A DNA stretch of 7,107 nt, taken from assembly GCA_021784635.1 (NCBI GenBank), contig JAJYHS010000274.1, positions 1 to 7,107 on the forward strand. The letters are read 5' to 3'. The notes under the pieces were generated by a model. The model was not told where the DNA came from and made no database searches. It worked only from the letters and a program-made list of their open reading frames with translations. The stretch's first letter is position 1. Every line of letters starts with the position of its first letter. The stretch comes from a bacterium. GTDB lineage: Bacteria > Bdellovibrionota > Bdellovibrionia > Bdellovibrionales > UBA1609. Shown here in pieces: positions 1 through 4,988 of this stretch. A program made the translations under genes and the position numbers.

Positions 1-29
1 CTCGGTGGTCGCCGTCTCATTAAAAAAAA

Positions 30-545
30 ATGCTTACAATCGAAAAAATGTTGAACTGGAACGACAACACAATCGCCGAAGTTTCTAAGGGCCTAGCCGT
101 ATTAACTCTTGCGACGGCCATGCACGGCTTAAGCAGTGAGCAGAGCAGCCGCCTATTACAAACTCACACCCACGCCCAAAAACGGACAATTGACGATCTT
201 TTTAAAACAAATTCCCCGTCGCCAGCCGAAATCTCGGCCGCATTTTTGAAAATTATCGAAGAGGCGCGGGCGATGATGCTCGACGGCCGCTTGCGAGCCG
301 AAAAGTTCGCTCCTGAATTAATCATTTCTGAAAATATCGAAGAACTTCTGGCGCAAGCCGCAGTTCCCCTCCCCCCCGCTGTTACAAGCGAGCGCTCAAT
401 ACCTACCGCGCAACCGGCAGCTAAAGCGATTAACTCAGCCGAATTACTTCAAAAAAAGATCCGAGATTTGGTGCAAGAAAACGAACGTCTGAGAGCCGAA
501 GTGCAAGAATTGCGTGAAAAATTACGCCGTCAATCGGCAGCCTAA
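30..545 (+). CDS. Unrecognised 171-residue protein with C-terminal leucine zipper
   Basis: I do not recognise this family and assign no function. The first ~110 residues look mostly helical, with no signal peptide or membrane segment, so it is probably cytoplasmic. Residues ~112-134 are a Pro/Ala-rich linker. Residues ~136-168 form a textbook coiled coil: Leu140, 147, 154 and 161 are spaced by exactly seven, and the alternate core positions are Ile144, Asn151, Val158 and Leu165. A core Asn flanked by aliphatics is typical of parallel dimeric zippers such as GCN4, so dimerisation is a reasonable inference. No basic DNA-binding region precedes it. An in-frame TAA at 21-23 limits the start to ATG at 30 or the ATG at 48; neither has a Shine-Dalgarno sequence, and the first ATG uses the last A of an A9 run. 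The linker contains a C7 run (371-377). The gene converges on the deacetylase gene with 19 bases between the stops. Confidence 0.75.
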   Translation: MLTIEKMLNWNDNTIAEVSKGLAVLTLATAMHGLSSEQSSRLLQTHTHAQKRTIDDLFKTNSPSPAEISAAFLKIIEEARAMMLDGRLRAEKFAPELIISENIEELLAQAAVPLPPAVTSERSIPTAQPAAKAINSAELLQKKIRDLVQENERLRAEVQELREKLRRQSAA

Positions 546-564
546 ACCAACGCGAAGAGCCGGG

Positions 565-1269
565 CTAAAACGGACGTTTGACCACAGCTTCGCGAAAAGC
601 CGCCAAATAAGGCCGGAACCAATTATATTTGTAAAGCGCGGTCGGTGCGGTTTTAGCGGATATATAAGCATGCAATGCTCGAACTTCTGACAATTTAAAA
701 CGTGCAAATGCTTCGGCACTTGTTGCCGGTAAAAATTGAATAAACCGGGTTGTCTCGCCTAAATAAATTTTCGCCAAAATATCGGACTTTTTCTTGAAAT
801 GCGCGTGAGACAATTCGAGAACGCGGTCAGCTGCACAATTGTAAGCCACCCCCCAAACCTTTGATGATTTTCGCGTCTGCAGCGCAAGGGTTTCATGGAC
901 GGCAAGAGAAACATCCTGATGGTGGGGGTGCCCATACTCGCCGAGCGGGCCGTGTGTATAAACATCGTGGAGCGACTGGCCCTCCCGTCTTAGACGATCA
1001 TAAAGTCCTCTAAGACGTGTTTGTAACTCATTTTGCGATAACCGCGAGTCATATCGATCAGGCAGATCAAAGAATTCATGGTGTCGAACGCCGAGCGCCC
1101 GGCAGGCGCGCGCGAACTGATTGTGCCGCTCTGAACCCAACCCATCGGCGTTGCCATCCGTCACGCACACAACGCGCCATTCGAAGCGACGATCGGCGAG
1201 TATAAGTCCTCCGAAAAACAACGTCTCGTCATCGGGGTGCGCGACAATTACTAAATTACACTTTTTCAA
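565..1269 (-). CDS. PIG-L/LmbE family zinc-dependent N-deacetylase
   Basis: This is a 234-residue Rossmann-like metallo-deacetylase that removes N-acetyl groups from sugars or sugar conjugates. Residues 10-15 are the family signature AHPDDE: by analogy with MshB, His11 and Asp14 bind zinc and Asp13 is the general base. The second metal motif is GEYGHPHH at 110-117, in which His117 should be the third ligand; the usual 'GHPDH' carries His instead of Asp at 116. Length matches single-domain members (about 220-260). No signal peptide is present, so it is cytoplasmic. The start is TTG at 1269: it places the first beta strand correctly before the motif and has TGAGG nine bases upstream. The divergent neighbour is a NagB homologue, and NagB-LmbE fusions exist in Bacteroidetes, so the likely substrate is an N-acetyl amino sugar (phosphate). 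A bacillithiol/mycothiol-type deacetylase is an alternative, but nothing nearby supports a thiol pathway. Confidence 0.9.
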   Translation of the reverse strand: MKKCNLVIVAHPDDETLFFGGLILADRRFEWRVVCVTDGNADGLGSERHNQFARACRALGVRHHEFFDLPDRYDSRLSQNELQTRLRGLYDRLRREGQSLHDVYTHGPLGEYGHPHHQDVSLAVHETLALQTRKSSKVWGVAYNCAADRVLELSHAHFKKKSDILAKIYLGETTRFIQFLPATSAEAFARFKLSEVRALHAYISAKTAPTALYKYNWFRPYLAAFREAVVKRPF

Positions 1270-1334
1270 AACAGTAGACCTCAGTTACAATTTTAGCGAG
1301 GAGGCGAAAGCGGGACTAGAGCTGACGCGCAGGT
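1270..1334. promoter_or_regulatory. Divergent intergenic region between deacetylase and nagB-like genes
   Basis: These 65 bases separate the two divergent starts and must hold most of both promoters. I see no convincing -35/-10 pair. It contains GAGGAGG at 1298-1304, 30 bases before the nagB-like ATG and not followed by any usable start codon at normal spacing. The compact shared region is compatible with co-regulation of the two genes, which is inference. Confidence 0.35.
1279..1283 (-). promoter_or_regulatory. Shine-Dalgarno site supporting the TTG start
   Basis: Read on the minus strand this is TGAGG, nine bases before the TTG codon at 1269-1267. It supports the non-ATG start of the deacetylase gene, because no ATG or GTG lies in frame ahead of the AHPDDE motif at residue 10. 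Confidence 0.55.
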
Positions 1335-1973
1335 ATGAACTTCGAAGTTTGTAAAAATGAACGCGAGTGGATTGATTGTGCCAACGATTGGCTCCATCAA
1401 CAAAGCCGTAATATAACTCCACGCCCGTTTCGACTTTTTGTGCCCGCAGGCGAGACCCCTCGACCTCTTTACAGGTCATGGCGCGAAAATCCGCAGCTCG
1501 TCGATGAATCGATACGCTTAGTGCAAGTTGATGAAATATTGCATAATACCGAGCGCCCGTTTCAAAAATTTTTTTTAGATGAATTGCCGATGTTCAAGCC
1601 GCGATTCGAATTTATTGATACGGCTGAACGAGGCGCGGATTTCGCATTTTTAGGGCTCGGTATGAACGGCCACATCGCATTTCATGAACCGAGCCTGCCG
1701 CAAAAATTTTATTCGGGATGTCTGACACTCACCGACGACACCTGTGCCCGTCTTCATTTGCCGCCGAACACACGCGCGGTTTCTTATGGAGCAAACGCTT
1801 TTTTAAAAACGAAAGCCATTGCTCTACTCGTTCGCGGTTTGCAAAAAAAAGAAATCCTCAAAAGGGTTCTTGATGCCGGCGCAAAAAAAGTCGAGTCGGA
1901 GCGCCAAAAGCTCCCGGCAAGTTGGCTACTCGATCATCCACAGATGACGATCATCACGGATTTTCAGGTTTGA
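1335..1973 (+). CDS. Glucosamine-6-phosphate deaminase (NagB) family protein, compact
   Basis: Members of the NagB/RpiA/SugarP isomerase fold convert glucosamine 6-phosphate to fructose 6-phosphate and ammonia; this is a 212-residue cytoplasmic member. The active-site segment GLGMNGHIAFHEP (107-119) is NagB-type rather than 6-phosphogluconolactonase-type (which has 'GHTASLFP'). His113 and Glu118 match E. coli His143 and Glu148; Asn111 replaces Asp141, as in many bacterial deaminases. Asp66 in VQVDE matches the catalytic base Asp72, and VPAGETP (36-42) is the phosphate-binding loop in a degenerate form. It is shorter than typical NagB (about 235-266), with the middle and C-terminal lid regions trimmed. 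The start is fixed by an in-frame TGA at 1323-1325, so ATG 1335 is the only good choice, although the ribosome site is poor (AGG one base ahead). It is divergent from a PIG-L deacetylase and overlaps the DUF3443 gene by 20 bases at the 3' end. Whether it is a true deaminase or acts on a related sugar phosphate is open. Confidence 0.85.
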   Translation: MNFEVCKNEREWIDCANDWLHQQSRNITPRPFRLFVPAGETPRPLYRSWRENPQLVDESIRLVQVDEILHNTERPFQKFFLDELPMFKPRFEFIDTAERGADFAFLGLGMNGHIAFHEPSLPQKFYSGCLTLTDDTCARLHLPPNTRAVSYGANAFLKTKAIALLVRGLQKKEILKRVLDAGAKKVESERQKLPASWLLDHPQMTIITDFQV

Positions 1974-3240
1974 GATTGACCTGAAGTACCGACGAAAAAA
2001 CCCGCAGACCGTAACTGCCCGTATCGACCAAAATGTTGTTTATAGTTTGGCAATTTGTCGAACCAGGTGAGCAAATCGTAACTGACGTACACGGTTCATT
2101 GTTGTAACTGTCACCGTCGCACTGACCCGTGTTGCCGATCGAAACGGTCATCACATTCGGGCCCGGCGGGATAGCGACCGAACCGTTCACATCAACCAGA
2201 TTTTGACCGCCAGAAAACGCCCAATAGGGGCCAGTGCCGATCGGTGATTTGGTATGTTCGAGGCCGACATATACAGTTCGGCCAAAGAAAAATGGCAATC
2301 CCATATCGCCGAAACTGCCGAGCGAGCCGCTGCTGTCGCCGCCCAAATTCATAAACGCGAAATTACCTGAATTAAACAAATTTTCGGCGTTGCCAATTTG
2401 AAACGGAAACGACTCTTGCTTGTTATTCACCCCGATGGCAGTGGCAGTCGAACTGTAATTTGCAGAAGGGCAGAACCACTGATTGTATTGGGAGTTCGTG
2501 CAATCCCGATAATACTTCGAAGACGCCGGTATAAAATATCCGTTTGACCCGCTATCGATGATCCCAGACATCTGCGTGCCGTTAAATTCATCCGTAAATT
2601 CGCCATACGTATCGTCCGCAGTTAACTCGGTCACTGCCGCAGGGGAGTTATTACTTTCGGTTCCGATCCCCAAAAGCATGTAACCGTTCGCAAAGTATCC
2701 GCCGCTGTATGCGACGGTCGGCAAAACCAAGGCGACACCGTTATTATCTTGCGGCAGTTCCGCGACAGGATTTGTCACTTGTTCGGCGAGTGTTGCGGTT
2801 GTTGCGGTACAAGAGCTGTTGTTGCAAACATAATACATTTGCGTGGTTGAATCAGTTGTACACTGAGACCCGCAATCTTGTTTAAATAAACCGACGCCTA
2901 AAATGCCGTTAAACCCCGCGGTTTTCGGATCCGTATCGGGCGAAGGGCAACTGGACGGCACGGTTGCATAAGACGAGTCGATCACTTGAACCGGAATGGT
3001 CACGGCCGGCTCACCGCCTAAAACGACATTTGCCATTTCGACAGGCCCCCAGTCCGAACCCGTTCCGAATTGCGCGCATTCGGCAAGCACCTGGCCCGTT
3101 GGCGAATAATATCCGGCCGCACCATTGCCACCGGCGCCAACCGCTTCAAAACTTTTGCCGCAATTGTTAAAACCTATTAGAAGAAGAAACGTACCGACGA
3201 CAATTATTGCAATTGTTTTGCCGCTCCATTGCTCCTTCAT
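1954..3240 (-). CDS. DUF3443 family exported protein, circularly permuted
   Basis: Function is unknown for the family; I recognise it by its conserved segments. Residues 8-23 are a hydrophobic export signal leading to Cys27 in FNNCG, probably a non-standard lipobox of the Bdellovibrio type, so a lipoprotein is inferred. Residues ~49-342 carry LAEC-QF-WGPV (52-67), NGILGVGLFKQDCG (111-124), NPVA (157-160), DNNGV (165-169), GIGTESNN (191-198), IDSGSNGYF (228-236), GLPFFFGR (314-321) and GTGPYWAF (335-342), where family members normally end. Residues ~362-419 then carry the part that normally comes first: NVMTVSIGN, SVTICSPG-CQTI (386-400) and ILVDTGSYGLR (403-413). The protein is therefore a circular permutant. 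The D-S-G (229) and D-T-G (406) motifs resemble paired aspartic-protease active-site motifs; activity is unproven. Length (428) is usual for the family, so nothing is lost. The start has GAGG seven bases upstream. It is the third gene of the secreted operon, 24 bases after the DUF2844 gene; its last codons overlap the nagB-like gene. Confidence 0.85.
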   Translation of the reverse strand: MKEQWSGKTIAIIVVGTFLLLIGFNNCGKSFEAVGAGGNGAAGYYSPTGQVLAECAQFGTGSDWGPVEMANVVLGGEPAVTIPVQVIDSSYATVPSSCPSPDTDPKTAGFNGILGVGLFKQDCGSQCTTDSTTQMYYVCNNSSCTATTATLAEQVTNPVAELPQDNNGVALVLPTVAYSGGYFANGYMLLGIGTESNNSPAAVTELTADDTYGEFTDEFNGTQMSGIIDSGSNGYFIPASSKYYRDCTNSQYNQWFCPSANYSSTATAIGVNNKQESFPFQIGNAENLFNSGNFAFMNLGGDSSGSLGSFGDMGLPFFFGRTVYVGLEHTKSPIGTGPYWAFSGGQNLVDVNGSVAIPPGPNVMTVSIGNTGQCDGDSYNNEPCTSVTICSPGSTNCQTINNILVDTGSYGLRVFSSVLQVNLKPENP

Positions 3241-3264
3241 GCATTTACCTCATATAAATCACAT

Positions 3265-3753
3265 TTATTTAATGTCGCTTAACGAAACCCCAGATGGTAT
3301 CAAAGACGAATCATATGCACGCCCAACGACGTCGCGCATGTGGCCGCCCATCTGAACAACTAACGTGCCGACGCGCAATGTGCGCAGCAGTTCACCTTTA
3401 ATCTGCGGCGGTCTCGACTGAATTTTTGCCTTATAGCCGGCATAATATGTTCCCAATAGTTTCGACAGATCGGGATGGGTAAGCCCGTTCCACGCGATCG
3501 CAAAAACGATTCCGTTTGTATTTGCGTATTCCCGGACCTTGGTCGCGCCATAGGTGATTTCGTGAACCGAGTAAAGAGCGTGCGGCTGCGTGGCGATGAC
3601 TCGTGCGTGTAGCGCGTGAACATCTGTTTGAATGGTATCAACCGAACCACCAAGCGTAGCGTATGCGGGAGCGGCAGCAAAAACCACCACGCCCGCGATC
3701 ATAAAACCGATTTTGCTGATACATGATTTGAGCCGCGCCAAATTTCCGTTCAT
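3265..3753 (-). CDS. DUF2844 family exported protein
   Basis: This is a 162-residue exported protein of a family without known function. A signal peptide spans residues 1-32: a basic start, a hydrophobic stretch at 17-28 and an AYA cleavage site before TLGG. The mature part has the family hallmarks: LGG right after cleavage (34-36), KVREY (72-76), GIVFAIAWNG (81-90), PDLSKLLGTYY (94-104), GGHMRDVVGRAY (136-147) and SLIPSGVS (150-157). The ATG overlaps the stop of the upstream gene (ATGA, 3750-3753), implying translational coupling, and AGGAG lies ten bases ahead of it. The stop is 24 bases before the DUF3443 gene. From memory, DUF2844 and DUF3443 genes are neighbours in Burkholderia-type genomes, so the two products probably work together in the envelope or outside the cell; what they do is not known. 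Confidence 0.88.
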   Translation of the reverse strand: MNGNLARLKSCISKIGFMIAGVVVFAAAPAYATLGGSVDTIQTDVHALHARVIATQPHALYSVHEITYGATKVREYANTNGIVFAIAWNGLTHPDLSKLLGTYYAGYKAKIQSRPPQIKGELLRTLRVGTLVVQMGGHMRDVVGRAYDSSLIPSGVSLSDIK

Positions 3754-4088
3754 GATTTATTTGCTCCTGGATGTTGCCAATGCGGAAAGGGCAGTTCGCC
3801 CCGGCATGTTTGAAATGCCGCCTTCATGGCCGCACGAGTTGCGGCATCTAAATTTGGTTTCACAAATGGCTTACCATTTTGTTTATTTTGAATGTTTTGC
3901 TGAATATGCTGGATCATTTGCTGCAGCGGAAACGCCGAACCGTTTTGCGCCATCGTTGTCGCGACACAGGCACCCATTAAAAAGCCGAACGGCGGATGGT
4001 GCCGACGGTTCGGTTGCCCCAAAGCTACGGCCGAACCGAATGCGAACAATACGACCATCAGGCTTACTACAATTTTATTTTTACTCAT
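3750..4088 (-). CDS. Small secreted protein, first gene of the DUF2844-DUF3443 operon
   Basis: I do not recognise this 112-residue protein. It has a clear signal peptide (hydrophobic core about 6-22, cleavage near VALG before Gln25). The mature ~88 residues are rich in Gln, Asn, His and Pro, with a basic RRHHPP stretch (28-33), a Gln/Asn-rich helix-like segment (56-71) and an Ala-rich segment (82-92). There are just two cysteines, Cys41 and Cys95, which could form one disulfide after export. The ATG at 4088 follows AAGGAG with six-base spacing, the best ribosome site in the window. Its stop overlaps the DUF2844 start by ATGA, so the products are probably made in fixed proportion. Export and operon position suggest an accessory or partner of the two DUF proteins; this is inference. 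Confidence 0.75.
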   Translation of the reverse strand: MSKNKIVVSLMVVLFAFGSAVALGQPNRRHHPPFGFLMGACVATTMAQNGSAFPLQQMIQHIQQNIQNKQNGKPFVKPNLDAATRAAMKAAFQTCRGELPFPHWQHPGANKS

Positions 4089-4104
4089 ATATGACTCCTT
4101 CTAT

Positions 4105-4137
4105 TTCGGCTTTTTAGCGCGCATTTATTAGGCCGAA
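4105..4137. repeat. Inverted repeat upstream of the secreted operon
   Basis: Six-base perfect arms TTCGGC (4105-4110) and GCCGAA (4132-4137) are separated by 21 bases, 27 bases centre to centre. They lie 17-49 bases before the ATG of the small secreted protein, so they could be an operator pair or a weak leader hairpin. Chance occurrence is possible at this length. Confidence 0.3.
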
Positions 4138-4143
4138 TGTTTG

Positions 4144-4157
4144 GCTCCTCGTGGAGC
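4144..4157. repeat. Short perfect hairpin in the divergent region
   Basis: A five-base-pair GC-rich stem, GCTCC and GGAGC, closes a TCGT loop. No T-rich tail follows on either strand, so it does not look like an intrinsic terminator. It could be a protein-binding palindrome or chance. Confidence 0.3.
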
Positions 4158-4316
4158 GTTAGGTTCAAATTACCATCAAACTGTTGAGACTTTATGGCTC
4201 AGCCGGAATTATAAAAATACGTCTCATTTTGATACAGTTGAATGGATGAACTTGAACGTAGACGCGATTAAAAAATCCACACTTCTGCAATCATTTGTGA
4301 GTAATATATCAGAACA

Positions 4317-4988
4317 ATGAGCAAAATTCTTTTAGTCGAAGATGACCCTGTTCTAGGCCGAAGCTTGCAACTCACGCTCGAAAGCGAAAAGCATACCGTT
4401 ATTTGGGTGCGCGATTTGACCTCAGCTTTTAAAGCGAACGAAAATTCGACGGCCGATTTAGTACTACTTGATCTCGGTTTACCCGACGGCAACGGACTCG
4501 AATTTTGCAAACACCTGCGAAAATCCGAGTCGCGCGTACCCGTCGTAATTTTAACTGCGCAAACCCACGAAGAAGCGGTGCTCGCCGGCTTCAGCGCCGG
4601 AGCCAACGATTACGTCGAAAAGCCGTTTAAACCGAAAATATTAATTGCGAGAATTAAAAACGCGCTAAAAGAGCCCATCCAGCGCGACGAGCAATTATGC
4701 TTTGGCGACGTTACTTTGGTTATCAATCAGCGTCGCGTGTTTTGCGGCAAGGTTGAAGTGGACCTCAATCGCCGCGAATTCGATACACTACAATACCTAA
4801 TGGAACACTCAGGATCAGTCGTAACTCGCGATGCGCTGATCACGGCACTTCATCGCGATGGCGAAATTTTCGATCGCACTATCGATTCTCACGTAAGCCG
4901 TCTGCGCACGCGACTAAAAGCAGCCGGTCTCAAAGAAATTGTCATTCGTTCGATATACGGTATCGGTTATCGTTTGGATAAAAAATGA
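4317..4988 (+). CDS. OmpR/PhoB-family response regulator
   Basis: A 223-residue DNA-binding response regulator. The receiver domain (1-118) has the acidic pocket Asp9-Asp10, phospho-acceptor Asp52 in LLDLGLPDG, Thr80 and Lys102 in EKPF, so phosphorylation should be normal. The winged-helix domain (about 125-221) has the transcription loop and recognition-helix region typical of the subfamily, including RREFDTLQYL (152-161) and DSHVSRLRTRL (190-200), and ends in the hairpin GIGYRL (215-220). The only start available is ATG 4317, because an in-frame TAA lies at 4302-4304. No good ribosome site precedes it, and a TAATAT box at 4302-4307 raises the possibility of a very short leader. It overlaps the kinase start by ATGA, so the two are a cognate pair. 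The divergent secreted operon is the nearest candidate target, and autoregulation is likely; both are inference. Confidence 0.95.
   Translation: MSKILLVEDDPVLGRSLQLTLESEKHTVIWVRDLTSAFKANENSTADLVLLDLGLPDGNGLEFCKHLRKSESRVPVVILTAQTHEEAVLAGFSAGANDYVEKPFKPKILIARIKNALKEPIQRDEQLCFGDVTLVINQRRVFCGKVEVDLNRREFDTLQYLMEHSGSVVTRDALITALHRDGEIFDRTIDSHVSRLRTRLKAAGLKEIVIRSIYGIGYRLDKK

Larger units (their letters stand above)
4089..4316. promoter_or_regulatory. Divergent regulatory region, secreted operon versus two-component system
   Basis: These 228 bases must carry the promoters for the minus-strand secreted operon and the plus-strand regulator-kinase pair. Visible structure: an inverted repeat TTCGGC (4105-4110) / GCCGAA (4132-4137) around a 21-base AT-rich centre; a perfect hairpin GCTCC-TCGT-GGAGC (4144-4157) without a T-run; a weak promoter-like pair TTGAGA (4184-4189) and TATAAA (4210-4215) with 20-base spacing; and several TTGA/TGAA direct repeats (4229, 4238, 4247, 4252) that could be half-sites for an OmpR-type regulator. 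None is decisive. Confidence 0.45.

Noticed and set aside
1..29. 3' end of an upstream gene at the left edge
   Set aside because: All three plus frames are open from the edge for a short way (ending at 23, 54 or 89), so there is too little sequence to decide which, if any, is coding.
551..594. Inverted repeat CGCGAAG / CTTCGCG as a terminator between the first two convergent genes
   Set aside because: The seven-base arms are perfect, but the loop is 30 bases, the right arm lies inside the deacetylase coding region, and no T-run follows on either strand.
1299..1304. Perfect AGGAGG on the plus strand as the ribosome site for the nagB-like gene
   Set aside because: It is 30 bases before ATG 1335, and no ATG, GTG or TTG lies at normal spacing after it. 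It would need folding of the leader to work.
1954..3240. DUF3443 gene as a truncated pseudogene or tandem duplicate
   Set aside because: All family blocks occur once, total length is normal, there is no internal stop or frameshift, and the start has a good ribosome site, so permutation fits better.
3632..4117. Long plus-strand open frame opposite the secreted operon
   Set aside because: It spans parts of two well-supported minus-strand genes with signal peptides, has no ribosome site, and its product is low-complexity without domain signals. It is a shadow frame.
4302..4307. TAATAT as a -10 box for the response regulator
   Set aside because: It would leave a leader of only a few bases and has no -35-like sequence at 16-18 bases. 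It is possible only if the transcript is nearly leaderless.
4268..4606. Minus-strand open frame over the response regulator start
   Set aside because: It is antisense to the conserved receiver domain and shows no recognisable protein features.
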